A DNA stretch of 64,000 nt from Streptomyces sp. NRRL F-5123 (GCF_000721495.1 NZ_JOHY01000017.1:1-64000), one strand, 5' to 3'. Shown: positions 16,383 to 24,954, numbered from the stretch's first letter. Numbers and translations: made by a program. Notes: generated from the sequence alone by a model not told the origin.

Positions 16383-17327
16383 TCAGTCCTCGTCGGGGAG
16401 GGCCAGCCACAGGTCGACGTTGGACTGGAAGATCCGGCCGGGGCGCTGGTCACCGCTGTCGGGGATGGTCACCTTGACGTAGGGGAGGTCGCCGCCGTCG
16501 ACGGTCACCTTGCTGCCGCCGTAGAGCTTCGGCTTCTTCGCGGCGGCCGCCTTCAGCCGGCCGGCGACGTCGTCGGCGGTGTCCTGGTCCTTGGTGACCA
16601 CGCACATCACCTCGGTGTTCTTGCCGCCGTCGTCCGCCTGGCCGAGCACGGTCAGCTGCACGGCGTCCTTCGTGCTGAGCGTGTTGAAGTCGGCGCGGTA
16701 GACGTCGCCGAGGCAGTCCGCGGCGCGCCCGAACTGCTCCGAGCCGGCGAGGGAGTCGCCCTTGTCCGGGTCGGCGGCCAGGAAGGTCTTCGGGTTGCCG
16801 GAGTAGCGCACCTCGTCGTCGGTGACCAGGATCGTCAGTTCGCCGCTGTGGCTGTCGCCGTTGCCCTCGTACGTCAGGACGTCCTTGCCGTCCTTCTTCG
16901 TCGCCTTGTAGCCGGCCGCCTTGAGCTTCGCGATCACGGCCGCGGCGTCGAAGTCGCCCTTCCAGACGCCGAGTTCGCCGGAGTCGATCTCGCTCGTGAT
17001 CTGGTCGGGCTTGAGCGTGTCGCCCCACGGCGGGCCCGCGTAGCTGTTCAGCAGCATGCTGGGCGGGTTCGCGACCGCGCTGTAGCGCTTCTTGTCCGAC
17101 GCGCTCAGCTTCCGCACGCGGACCTGGTCGACGTAGCTCACCTGCTTCGACGCGGCGCTCTTCGGCAGGTGCCGGAGCGCGTCCTCCGTCGCCGAGCCAC
17201 CGCCCGAATCGGACGAGCAGCCGCTGACGGCGGCTGCGGCCAGCAGGACGGCGGCGAGCGCGGGGGCGGAACCGCGGGTGACCGCGGAGACGGACGGGGC
17301 AGCGGATCTGTGTGGTCCTATGTGCAT
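16383..17327 (-). CDS. Putative lipoprotein
   Basis: This 314-residue protein has an N-terminal hydrophobic segment ending in a lipobox (VSGC near residue 37), then a Ser/Gly linker and a mixed alpha/beta soluble domain. It should be anchored to the outer face of the membrane. The only two cysteines in the mature part (AADCLGD, VMCVV) could form a disulphide. It starts 24 bp after the stop of the kinase-PstS fusion gene, so the two are probably one operon and may act in the same extracytoplasmic sensing process. I do not recognise the family. Confidence 0.85.
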   Translation of the reverse strand: MHIGPHRSAAPSVSAVTRGSAPALAAVLLAAAAVSGCSSDSGGGSATEDALRHLPKSAASKQVSYVDQVRVRKLSASDKKRYSAVANPPSMLLNSYAGPPWGDTLKPDQITSEIDSGELGVWKGDFDAAAVIAKLKAAGYKATKKDGKDVLTYEGNGDSHSGELTILVTDDEVRYSGNPKTFLAADPDKGDSLAGSEQFGRAADCLGDVYRADFNTLSTKDAVQLTVLGQADDGGKNTEVMCVVTKDQDTADDVAGRLKAAAAKKPKLYGGSKVTVDGGDLPYVKVTIPDSGDQRPGRIFQSNVDLWLALPDED

Positions 17328-17351
17328 GGCAGAGCAGCCTAGGGGGAGTTG

Positions 17352-19580
17352 TCAGTCCAGGGCGGCGATTGCCTTGTGCACACGGGACGCCAGCGCGTCG
17401 GGCAGCGGGCCGAAGCCGACAGCGGCGGCGTCCTGCGCGCCGGGGGCGCCCGTCGCGTACGCCAGGAAGGCCCGCAGCGTGGTGAGGGTCCCGGCGGCGT
17501 TGCCCTTGGCGCACACGACGGCGTAGCTGACGGCGGTGAGCGGGTAGGCGCCCGGCGCGGTGCCGCCGTAGTCGGGGGTGAGCACGAGGTCCCCGCCGGG
17601 GCCGCCGCTCGCGGCCGCGTGCGCGACGAAGGCGGTCGCGGTGGCGGGGCCGACCGCCACCGGGTCTCCCGCACCGGTCGCGATCCGCGCGGTGGCGAGC
17701 GGGTCGGCGGACCCCGCGACGGAGTAGCCGATCGAGCCCGCTACCGTCCCGACCTCGTGCTCCTGGGCGATCGCGCCGGTGCTCCCGACACCGCCCTTGC
17801 CCGGCCACGAGCCGTCGGGGGTGTGCGGCCAGGCGGATACCGCGGCGGTATGCAGATAGGTGGTCAGGGCCAGGGTCGAACTGCTGTAGTCGGCTCGGTG
17901 GACGGCCCGGACGGCGGTGGAGGGGAGGGTGGCGCCCGGGTTGAGTCTGCCGATCGCCGCGTCGTTCCAGCGGGTGATGCGGCCGTCGAAGATCTTCGCG
18001 AGCGTGGCCGCGTCCAGGACCAGGTCCCGCACGCCGGGCAGGTTGTAGACGACCGCGATCTGCGTGGCGGCGAGCGGCAGGTCGACGGCCTGCCCGCCGC
18101 CCCGGCTCTGGCAGCGGGCTCGCGACCGGTCGAGGCCCTGCTGGTCGAGCGGGGCGTCGTCCACCGCGAAGTCCGCCTGCCCCGACAGGAAACTCGTGAG
18201 GCCCGCGTCCGGGCCCGTGCCCGTGTAGACGACCGTGGCGCCGGGGCACCGCGCCTGGAAGCGCGTGGTCCACCGGTTCATGAGCGGGCCGACGAGGTTC
18301 GAACCGTCTGCCCGGACGCGGCCCTGGGCGCCGGCGCAGGAGAAGGGGGCGGCGGAAGTGGAGGAGGAGGAGGACGGGGCGGCCGGGGTCTTCGGCTGCT
18401 GGGAGGCCGCCCCCTTGCCGGGGCTGTCGGCCGAGGCGTGACCGCCGCCGCGGTCGTGCAGGACGACCAGGGGTACGGTCACGGCCGCCGCGAGGGCGAG
18501 GACGGTGGCGCTGACGACGACCGCGGTGCGCTTCCGCTTCGGGGGCCGCGCGCCGGGGAGCGCGGCGCCGGGCACGAGGCGGGGGGCGGGGGGTACGGGC
18601 GCGGGTACGGGTACGGGGGGCGTGTCCGGCCTGGTGGGGGCGGCGTCTCGGGAGGTCGGGACGTCCCGGCGGGTCGGGGTGTCGGCGGCCGCGGGTACGG
18701 GTGCGGGTACGGGCCCGGCGGAAGAAGGTTCGGCGGGCACGGGCCCGGCGGAAGAGGGCGTCGGAACCGCGGGCGGCTCGCCCGTGGGCGCCGACAGCGC
18801 CGCGAGCAGCTCCTCCACCGTCGGCCGCCCGCCGGGCTCCTTCGCCAGGCACGCCGTGACGAGCGGGCGCAGGGTGCCGGGCAGCCCTGTCAGATCGGGG
18901 TCCTCGTGGACGACCCGGTAGCCGATGCCGTCCGAACTCATCCCGTCGAAGGGGCCGTGGCCGGTCGTGGCGAAGACCAGCACGGAGCCGAGCGCGAAGA
19001 CGTCGGCCTCGGGGCCGGTGCCGCCGGTGCGCAGTTGCTCGGGGGCCATGTAGCCGGGCGTACCGATGGCGACGCCGGTCGTGGTGAGGGGGGCGGCGGC
19101 GACGGCGCGGGCGATACCGAAGTCGATGACGCGCGGGCCGTCGTCGGCGAGCAGGACGTTGCCCGGTTTGAGGTCGCGGTGGACCAGGCCCGCTCGGTGG
19201 ATGTCGCGCAGCGCCTCGACGAGTCCGGCGGCCAGGCGGTGCGCCGCCGCGGCGGCGAGCGGGCCCGCGGAGGTGACGTGCTGGTGCAGCGTGGGGCCGG
19301 GCACGAAGAGGGTGGCGAGCCAGGGCTGCTCGGCGTCCGGGCCGGCGTCCACGACGGGCGCGGTGAAGGCCCCGCTGACCTGCCGCGCTGCCTCGACCTC
19401 GCGCCGGAAGCGGACCCGGAAGCCCTCGTCGGTGACCAGTTCCGGCCGGATGACCTTGACCGCGAGCCGCCGCCCGGACACCGAGCGGCCGAGGTAGACC
19501 ACGCCCATGCCCCCGGCGCCGAGCCTGCGCTCCAGCCGATACCCGCCGATGACCGACGGGTCCCCCTCCTGCAGCGTCAC
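17352..19580 (-). CDS. Ser/Thr protein kinase fused to an extracellular PstS-like domain
   Basis: The 742-residue protein starts with a Hanks-type kinase (about 11-270). It has the glycine loop GAGGMGVVYLG, Lys42 in AVKVIRP, the catalytic loop HRDLKPGN (134-141), DFG (153-155) and GTPGYMAPE. A Pro/Ala/Thr-rich linker leads to one membrane helix around 360-385. The outer C-terminal region (about 430-742) resembles phosphate-binding PstS: GSNLVGPLMNRWTTRFQ, YTGTGPDAGLTSFLSGQADFA, IFDGRITRWNDAAI and SIGYSVAG. The expected role is transmembrane sensing of an anion or phosphate. GTG 19580 is preceded by GGGAGGGAG; the frame is open a little further upstream. It heads an operon with the lipoprotein gene. 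Confidence 0.93.
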   Translation of the reverse strand: MTLQEGDPSVIGGYRLERRLGAGGMGVVYLGRSVSGRRLAVKVIRPELVTDEGFRVRFRREVEAARQVSGAFTAPVVDAGPDAEQPWLATLFVPGPTLHQHVTSAGPLAAAAAHRLAAGLVEALRDIHRAGLVHRDLKPGNVLLADDGPRVIDFGIARAVAAAPLTTTGVAIGTPGYMAPEQLRTGGTGPEADVFALGSVLVFATTGHGPFDGMSSDGIGYRVVHEDPDLTGLPGTLRPLVTACLAKEPGGRPTVEELLAALSAPTGEPPAVPTPSSAGPVPAEPSSAGPVPAPVPAAADTPTRRDVPTSRDAAPTRPDTPPVPVPAPVPPAPRLVPGAALPGARPPKRKRTAVVVSATVLALAAAVTVPLVVLHDRGGGHASADSPGKGAASQQPKTPAAPSSSSSTSAAPFSCAGAQGRVRADGSNLVGPLMNRWTTRFQARCPGATVVYTGTGPDAGLTSFLSGQADFAVDDAPLDQQGLDRSRARCQSRGGGQAVDLPLAATQIAVVYNLPGVRDLVLDAATLAKIFDGRITRWNDAAIGRLNPGATLPSTAVRAVHRADYSSSTLALTTYLHTAAVSAWPHTPDGSWPGKGGVGSTGAIAQEHEVGTVAGSIGYSVAGSADPLATARIATGAGDPVAVGPATATAFVAHAAASGGPGGDLVLTPDYGGTAPGAYPLTAVSYAVVCAKGNAAGTLTTLRAFLAYATGAPGAQDAAAVGFGPLPDALASRVHKAIAALD

Positions 19581-20024
19581 CGTGCGCTCCCTCCCCTGTT
19601 CCCAGAGCAACTCCAGGATAGGGACGCCGGGCCCACCCGGCGGCCGCACCGAAAGACAGTCGACTTGTCCGTTTTACCGGTTAAGGCATAAATGACTTCT
19701 TCGGGAACTTAAGGACTTATTCATGGGATAAGACCGTGGAACGGGAGCCCACCAGGGCGTGACGCGCGTCACAGGACGCACATCACTTACTAACCCGCCT
19801 AGTGGAATCCCACCCCCTCTTCCGGGCCCATTCCGCAGGGAGTGCCCGCGTCCACCGCCTCCGCTTTCTACTAAGCCGCTTAGAACACCAGGTAATTGTC
19901 GCGTCAAATTCCAGCTGATACCAATGTGCTCGCCGCAGCGCACCGCAATGGAAAAGCGGGTCGGATTGGCATCGGCGGGGGCCGGCGTCTGCGGACAGGT
20001 AATAACTGGAACGAGGTCCGCACC
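19581..20024. other. Divergent intergenic region, kinase and LysM gene
   Basis: This is 444 bp with lower G+C than its surroundings. It contains the Crp-like palindrome at 19759-19772, the AT-rich patch 19680-19735, and a long leader in front of the LysM gene. A structured leader is likely, but I cannot assign a riboswitch class by eye. Confidence 0.6.
19759..19772. promoter_or_regulatory. Crp-like palindrome
   Basis: GTGACGCGCGTCAC is a perfect 14-bp palindrome. It matches the Streptomyces Crp site description GTG-N6-GNCAC exactly, about 250 bp upstream of the LysM/SLT gene. Confidence 0.55.
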
Positions 20025-20783
20025 ATGCCGAAGCACGCCCGTAACCGCTCGCTCGCGAAGCGTATGGTCTCCGTGCGCGGAGCCGTCGTCGTCGGAACGT
20101 TCGCCGCGCTGTCCTGCGGGATCGTCACCGGTACGGCGAGCGCCGCCACCCCGGAAAAGGCTCCCGCCAAGTCGACCGTGACCGCGAAGCAGAAGGCCGA
20201 GCACAAGGCCGCCAAGCGCACGTACACGGTCAAGAAGGGCGACACCCTGATCGGCATCGCCCGGCACCACAAGGTGACCGGCGGCTGGAAGGGCATAGCC
20301 GCCCGCAACCACATCCACAGCCCGTACATCATCCACCCGGGCCAGGTGCTCCACCTCCCGCACGCCCCGGCGGCGAAGGCCCCCGCGGCCAAGGCCCCGG
20401 CGCCCGCCGCGAAGGCGTCCACCACGACCACCGCGCAGACGGCGAGCACCGCCACCGCCTACCCGGACAACCTGGACGGCTGGATCAACCACTCGCTGGC
20501 CATCATGAAGCAGCGGGGAATTCCCGGCAGTTACGACGGCATCTACCGCAACATCATCCGCGAGTCCTCCGGCAACCCCAACGCCATCAATCTCTGGGAC
20601 TCCAACGCCGCGGCCGGCACCCCGTCCATCGGCCTCCTCCAGGTGATCCAGCCGACGTTCGACGCCTACCACGTCCCGGGCACCTCGACGAACATCTACG
20701 ACCCGGTCGCGAACATCACCGCGGCGTGCAATTACGCGTACCACGTGTACGGCTCGATCGACAACGTCAACGGCCCTTACTAG
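20025..20783 (+). CDS. Secreted LysM and transglycosylase SLT domain protein
   Basis: This 252-residue protein has a signal peptide of about 40 residues ending TGTASAA. One LysM peptidoglycan-binding domain follows (about 65-112: RTYTVKKGDTLIGIARHH through HPGQVLHLP), then an Ala/Pro/Lys linker. The C-terminal lytic transglycosylase-like domain has the catalytic Glu in NIIRESSGNPNAIN and the motifs PSIGLLQVIQPTFDAYH and YAYHVYGS. It should cleave cell-wall glycan in growth or germination. ATG 20025 follows GGAACGAGG. An 18-bp terminator follows the gene. Confidence 0.93.
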   Translation: MPKHARNRSLAKRMVSVRGAVVVGTFAALSCGIVTGTASAATPEKAPAKSTVTAKQKAEHKAAKRTYTVKKGDTLIGIARHHKVTGGWKGIAARNHIHSPYIIHPGQVLHLPHAPAAKAPAAKAPAPAAKASTTTTAQTASTATAYPDNLDGWINHSLAIMKQRGIPGSYDGIYRNIIRESSGNPNAINLWDSNAAAGTPSIGLLQVIQPTFDAYHVPGTSTNIYDPVANITAACNYAYHVYGSIDNVNGPY

Positions 20784-20808
20784 GCCGCGATTTCGCAATA
20801 GCCCCGGC

Positions 20809-20849
20809 GCACCCGCGCCGCCCGTCGCAAAGACGGGCGGCGCGGGTGC
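20809..20849 (+). terminator. Terminator after the LysM/SLT gene
   Basis: GCACCCGCGCCGCCCGTC and GACGGGCGGCGCGGGTGC form a perfect 18-bp stem with a 5-nt loop (GCAAA). Confidence 0.93.
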
Positions 20850-20926
20850 GGCGGCTGTGGTCGGGAAAGGCCGCCGGGTCGGTCGGGTCAGTTCAGTTGA
20901 GGTCGGTTCAGGTCACGCCTGTCGGT

Positions 20927-22111
20927 TCAGGAGCAGGCCGTGCCGTTCAGCGTGAAGGCGCTGGGGGACGCCGTGCTGCCGGACGAGGTGCCCTGGAAGC
21001 CGAAGGACTGCGAACCGCCCGCCGGGATGGAGCCGTTGTAGGCCAGGCTGCTGGCCGTGACGGCGCCGGAGGTCGGGCTCACCGTGGCGTTCCAGGCGCT
21101 GGTGACGGTCTGGCCCGAGGGCAGGGTGAAGCCGAGCTTCCAGTTGCTGACCGCGCTGGAGCCGGTGTTGGCGATCGTGACGTTGGCGGTGAAGCCGCCG
21201 GACCAGGTCTGCGTCGCGTAGGTCACCTTGCAGGCCGAGCCGCCCGTACCGCCGGTGCTGCCGCCGCTGGTGGTGCCGCTGGACGTACCGCCGTTGCTGG
21301 TGCCGCCGTTGGTCGAGCTGCCGCCCACGTTGACCGAGGACGAGAAGCTCGTGACCGCCAGGCCCGCGCCGTTCTGCCAGGGCTCGAAACCGGCCTGGAC
21401 GCTGGTGAGGTACCAGTTGTTCTGGGCCAGCCCGCGGCTGATCGTCTCGTTCGCGAAGGCCTTGACGTCGAAGCTCCAGCTGCTGATCGCCGAGGGCGCG
21501 ACGAAGGAGATCACGTCGTTGCCGCCGTTGTTGCCGGTCCACACGTCCCAGCTGCGGCCGGCGACGTTGGCGGTGCCGACCTTGGAGCCCACCGGCTGGA
21601 CCGACCCGACGTGGTTGAACCACACCATGATCTCGGTCTTGTTGACGCCGTCCGTCTTCGGCGTCGGGTCCAGCCAGATGTCGTAGGCCGCGTCGAACAC
21701 CGCGTTGTTCACGAAGCTGTACGAGATGCTCGTCGGCGCGCTGCTGATCCCGCTGAGCTGCGCGGGCAGGTTGGTGCCGGGCGAGCAGTTGGTGTAGTGG
21801 CAGCCGTTGAAGATCGACGGGTACGACTTCGGCGCGCCGTTGGTCGCCACCGAGCCGTCGGCCGTGGTGACCTGGAAACCGCTGCTGGTGACGTTGATGC
21901 ACTGGGTCGCGGATGTGCCCCAGCGGTTGTTCTGCACGACGTACTTGCCCTGGATCGTCGTCGACCCGTACTGGTCGCAGATCTGGGTGTCGGCGTGCGC
22001 GGCCGGCGCGGAGGCCAGCGTGACCAGGCCGCCGATGCCGAGGCCGAGCGCCGCGAGCGCGGCGACGGCGGTTCTGCGCGTGGAGCGGAGGGCTTGCTGT
22101 AGCGACTTCAT
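20927..22111 (-). CDS. Secreted endo-beta-1,4-glucanase, GH12 with CBM2
   Basis: The 394-residue enzyme has a signal peptide (about 1-40, ending APAAHA). A GH12 catalytic domain covers about 41-260, with the likely nucleophile Glu160 in KTEIMVWFNH and acid/base Glu243 in AGFEPWQNG. A Gly/Ser/Thr linker (about 262-292) leads to a C-terminal family 2 cellulose-binding module (293-394, ACKVTY to NGTACS, framed by two cysteines). It should hydrolyse cellulose internally, outside the cell. The architecture resembles the CelB cellulase family of Streptomyces. The CebR operator 110 bp upstream predicts repression relieved by cellobiose. ATG 22111 is preceded by GAAGGGAC. Confidence 0.95.
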   Translation of the reverse strand: MKSLQQALRSTRRTAVAALAALGLGIGGLVTLASAPAAHADTQICDQYGSTTIQGKYVVQNNRWGTSATQCINVTSSGFQVTTADGSVATNGAPKSYPSIFNGCHYTNCSPGTNLPAQLSGISSAPTSISYSFVNNAVFDAAYDIWLDPTPKTDGVNKTEIMVWFNHVGSVQPVGSKVGTANVAGRSWDVWTGNNGGNDVISFVAPSAISSWSFDVKAFANETISRGLAQNNWYLTSVQAGFEPWQNGAGLAVTSFSSSVNVGGSSTNGGTSNGGTSSGTTSGGSTGGTGGSACKVTYATQTWSGGFTANVTIANTGSSAVSNWKLGFTLPSGQTVTSAWNATVSPTSGAVTASSLAYNGSIPAGGSQSFGFQGTSSGSTASPSAFTLNGTACS

Positions 22112-22447
22112 GCTTGTCCCTTCGATGACAGGCACGGAGGTGGGGGGACCGAGCAAGCGCGGTGCGGGCGGGCTCCTTTCGACGCGGTTCGATCGTGGTT
22201 CGATTCGATTCGATCCGCATGGGAGCGCTCCCACAACTGCTTCGGAACAAGGACGGTAAGGGCGCCGTCCCACGCGTGGCAAGAGTCCCGTCCGACCCAC
22301 GAGAGTAACCGCAGGTCGGCGCCCCGGCCGTCGCGGGACACTGCGCTGGACGGGGGCCGTACGGGCGCGTCGCGGAAGGGGTGCGCGGGCCGGGCGCTGC
22401 CCGCGGGTTGACTGGGCCGCCGGACGGGAGCGGGCGGAGGTGGCGCG
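22112..22447. other. Divergent intergenic region, cellulase and PP2C genes
   Basis: This 336-bp gap contains the CebR operator, an ATTCG direct repeat around 22196-22213 and the ribosome binding site of the PP2C gene. No additional gene is evident. Confidence 0.6.
22220..22233. promoter_or_regulatory. CebR operator
   Basis: TGGGAGCGCTCCCA is the perfect 14-bp palindrome bound by the LacI-type repressor CebR of cellulose utilisation, about 110 bp upstream of the GH12 gene. Confidence 0.93.
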
Positions 22448-23851
22448 GTGGCGGCGGGCGGTCAAGGGAGCGGCGACGGCGGCGCGGCCGCGGGGCGCGG
22501 AAACGGCGGCGGGGACGAGGGCGACGGCGGTACGGCCGCGGGGCGCGGCGGCGCGGGCGGGAGCGAGGGCAGGCCCTGCGGCCCGCACGGCCACGCGCCG
22601 GGCCCCCACCCCACCGCCGGCGAACTGGACTACGCAGCCCTCTTCGCCGCGGTCCCGGCCGCCTGCGTCGTCCTCGACCCCAACCTCACGATCATCACCT
22701 GCAACAACGCCTACACCGAGGTCACCGGCCGCACCGCCGCCGAACTGTCCGGCCGCAGCTTCTTCGACGCCTACCCGCCCGACCCGGACGAGCCGACGTC
22801 CCACGCTGCCGAGGTCCAGCGCCACGGGCTGGACCTGGCACTGCGGACCGGCGAGCCCAACATGCTGCTGCTGCACCGCTTCGCCATCCCCCACCCCGGC
22901 AAGCCGGGCACCTTCGACCCCCGCTGGTGGAACGTCACCAACCGCCCGCTGGTCGGCCCGGATGGTCAGGTGGAGCTGATCATCCACCGCATCGACGACG
23001 TCACCTCCTTCGTCCGCTGGGAGCGCGAGGGCGTCGAGCCCGTCCCGGACGGCGAGCTGATGAAGGCGCCGCGCGCGGAGCTGTTCACCCGGGCGCGCGA
23101 ACTCCAGCAGGCCAACGCCCGGCTCCAGGAGATGACCAGCCGCACCCGCGACCTGGCACTGACCCTGCAACGCGCGATGCTCTCCACCCCCGACCTCGAC
23201 ACCCACCCCGAGATCGCGGTGCGCTACCGCCCCGCGATGCGCGACCTCAACGCGTGCGGCGACTGGTACGACGTGGTGGACCTGCCGGAGGGGCGGCTCG
23301 GCCTGACGGTGGGGGACGTCGTCGGCCACGGCGTGGACGCGGCGGCGGTCATGGGCATGCTGCGCAGTGCGCTGAGCGCGGCGATGCGCGTCGCGGACGG
23401 GCCGAGCGGCGCGCTGGAGACGCTCGGCCTGTACGCGCGGGCGCAGCCGGGCGCGATGTCGTCGACGACCTTCGCGTGCCAGGTCTACCCGGCCAGCACC
23501 CTCCTCACCTACAGCAACGCCGGGCACCCGCCGCCGGTGCTGATGCGCCCGGACGGCTCCTCCTGCTTCCTGGACCAGGCGACCGACCCGCCGCTCGGGG
23601 TGCGGCTGGAGCACGTGCCGCGCCCGCAGGCGACCGTGGAGTACGGGCGGGGCGACACCCTGGTGCTGTACACGGACGGCCTGATCGAGCGGCGGCACGA
23701 GGACATCGACGTCGGCCTGGACCGGCTCGTGGACGCCGTCCGCGAACTGCGCACCCTCCCGCCGGAGGAGATGGCGGACGGCCTGCTGGCGGCGATGGCC
23801 GATCCGGGGGGCCAGCAGGACGACGTGTCGCTCATGGTGGTCCGGCTGTGA
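22448..23851 (+). CDS. PAS domain PP2C-type (SpoIIE) phosphatase
   Basis: This 467-residue protein begins with a Gly/Asp-rich disordered stretch. A PAS domain follows (about 60-175: ELDYAALFAAVPAACVVLDP, NNAYTEVTGRTAAELSG), then a short coiled coil (TRARELQQANARLQEMTSRT). The PP2C_SIG/SpoIIE phosphatase domain covers about 245-467, with metal-binding segments CGDWYDVVDLPEG and VGDVVGHGVDAAAVMGMLR, YTDGLIERR and the terminal QQDDVSLMVVR. Such enzymes dephosphorylate anti-anti-sigma factors and thereby tune sigma-factor activity. No anti-sigma gene adjoins it. GTG 22448 has GGAGGT upstream. Confidence 0.92.
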   Translation: MAAGGQGSGDGGAAAGRGNGGGDEGDGGTAAGRGGAGGSEGRPCGPHGHAPGPHPTAGELDYAALFAAVPAACVVLDPNLTIITCNNAYTEVTGRTAAELSGRSFFDAYPPDPDEPTSHAAEVQRHGLDLALRTGEPNMLLLHRFAIPHPGKPGTFDPRWWNVTNRPLVGPDGQVELIIHRIDDVTSFVRWEREGVEPVPDGELMKAPRAELFTRARELQQANARLQEMTSRTRDLALTLQRAMLSTPDLDTHPEIAVRYRPAMRDLNACGDWYDVVDLPEGRLGLTVGDVVGHGVDAAAVMGMLRSALSAAMRVADGPSGALETLGLYARAQPGAMSSTTFACQVYPASTLLTYSNAGHPPPVLMRPDGSSCFLDQATDPPLGVRLEHVPRPQATVEYGRGDTLVLYTDGLIERRHEDIDVGLDRLVDAVRELRTLPPEEMADGLLAAMADPGGQQDDVSLMVVRL

Positions 23852-23979
23852 GCAGGCCCCTCCGGGGCGGTGCCGCTCGGCCCGCGCCATGCACGCCGGG
23901 CAACGAGCCCGCCTGTCGCAGCACCTGACCGCGAAACCGTGGTTCCGATGCCATGGTCCTGTGTCCATGGTTGGTGTGC

Positions 23980-23992
23980 CATACTGCGGCCA
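23980..23992 (+). promoter_or_regulatory. Possible leaderless promoter -10
   Basis: CATACT at 23980-23985 lies six bases before the ATG at 23992, the geometry expected if transcription starts at the A of the start codon. No Shine-Dalgarno sequence is present. The -35 region is weak. Confidence 0.4.
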
Positions 23993-24288
23993 TGGCCACC
24001 CGTACGCGCAGGCGCAGGAAGCCCGCCGAGGAACACCCTGACTTCGACACCCCCGCCATGCGACGCGTAGCGGCGGCTCAGGCCGTGATCGACGAGCTGA
24101 CCGAGAAGCTGGACAAGGCCGAAGCCGAGAAGGAAGCGGCCGTTCACGAGGCGATGGCGGGCGATACGCCCTACGGCCGCGTCACGCGCATCGCCCACCT
24201 GCTCCGGTTCAAGGACCCCAGCGGCGTGTACAGGATCCAGAAACGCGAGGCGGCCCGCCGGGACGCCGAGCGGGAGGAAGCCGCCTGA
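23992..24288 (+). CDS. Small coiled-coil/HTH-like protein
   Basis: A 98-residue protein with a very basic start (MATRTRRRRKPAEE), a coiled-coil stretch (VIDELTEKLDKAEAEKEAAV) and a short helical end with a possible turn (GRVTRIAHLLRFKDPSGVYRIQ). It may bind DNA. It is the first of three small co-directional genes. The upstream in-frame ATG at 23953 lies in the promoter region and is rejected. The family is not recognised. Confidence 0.7.
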   Translation: MATRTRRRRKPAEEHPDFDTPAMRRVAAAQAVIDELTEKLDKAEAEKEAAVHEAMAGDTPYGRVTRIAHLLRFKDPSGVYRIQKREAARRDAEREEAA

Positions 24289-24343
24289 CCGAGGCCCCGC
24301 CAGGGCCCCGCGCCGCGCACCGAAGCCCAGGAGACCGCCGCTC

Positions 24344-24694
24344 ATGACCACAGCACCGCGCAACCCCGCCGAGCCGCTCATTCCCCTGCCCGAGAAGACC
24401 CCCGCCGCGCTCCGTATCGCCGTCGCCCAGCTCGACCCCTCCGCCGTCGCCACTTTCGACCGGCAATGGGACGAAGCGATGCGGCAGGCCCGCGACGAGT
24501 ACACCCTCACGCCGCCCCGCGCCTTCGTCGAGAAGTGGGCGTCCTGGGTCGGCATCGCCCGCTTCCCCGAACGTCTCGCCCGCTTCCGCGAGTGCGAACG
24601 CATCGTCAGCGAATCCGGCGACCGTACCGCACGCCGCGCCGCCGCCGCCGAACTCGCCGCACTCCTCGCCCAGGCGGAGGCCAACGCCGCGTGA
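24344..24694 (+). CDS. DUF6247-like protein, candidate antitoxin
   Basis: This 116-residue protein is acidic and mostly helical. The middle segment ALRIAVAQLDPSAVATFDRQ resembles the small DUF6247 proteins common in Streptomyces. A WASWVGIARFPERLARFRECERIV segment and an Ala-rich helical tail follow. GGAGA precedes ATG 24344. Its stop overlaps the next gene (GTGA), which is the usual coupling of antitoxin and toxin pairs. The antitoxin role is inferred from size, order and overlap only. Confidence 0.72.
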   Translation: MTTAPRNPAEPLIPLPEKTPAALRIAVAQLDPSAVATFDRQWDEAMRQARDEYTLTPPRAFVEKWASWVGIARFPERLARFRECERIVSESGDRTARRAAAAELAALLAQAEANAA

Positions 24695-24954
24695 GTGACT
24701 GGACCTGGGAATACCTCCCCGATGCCGAAAACGTCGTCAGCGGCCTGACCGGGAAGCAGCGGGAAGACGTCGAATTGGTCGCGCAACGCATCGCGGATGC
24801 CGTCGGCGTGCGTCGCATCGGCAAACCCTTCGACATCACCGAAGCCGCCTCCGGCGTCATGACGTTCGCCGAGGGCCCCGTCATGGTCTGGTATCAGGAG
24901 GACTACCGCGATGACGTCGTGCTGATCCTCCGCGCTCAGCATTTCGGTGCCTGA
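24691..24954 (+). CDS. Small RelE/ParE-like protein, candidate toxin
   Basis: An 87-residue protein starting at GTG 24691, overlapping the preceding stop by four bases. It has a helix pair (KQREDVELVAQRIADAV) followed by a beta-rich end (GVMTFAEGPVMVWYQEDYRD, then VVLILRAQHFGA). The order of helices then strands and the size fit the RelE/ParE ribonuclease/gyrase-toxin fold. Catalytic residues cannot be assigned by eye. The name is inference. Confidence 0.65.
   Translation: MSDWTWEYLPDAENVVSGLTGKQREDVELVAQRIADAVGVRRIGKPFDITEAASGVMTFAEGPVMVWYQEDYRDDVVLILRAQHFGA

Noticed and set aside
19690..20024. ydaO-type (c-di-AMP) riboswitch upstream of the LysM gene
   Set aside because: Such leaders are common before cell-wall genes in Streptomyces, but I could not find the conserved core motifs by eye; a covariance-model search would decide.
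19674..20798. Long minus-strand frame opposite the LysM/SLT gene
   Set aside because: The plus strand has a signal peptide, LysM and SLT motifs; the antisense frame is a composition artefact of high G+C.
22381..23928. Alternative long frames over the PP2C gene
   Set aside because: They are Arg/Pro-rich shadows; only the frame from 22448 shows PAS and PP2C motifs.
20927..23968. A single 1013-codon minus-strand gene joining the cellulase to sequence upstream
   Set aside because: The signal peptide begins at 22111 with a ribosome binding site, and the CebR operator lies upstream of it; the extension is antisense to the PP2C gene.
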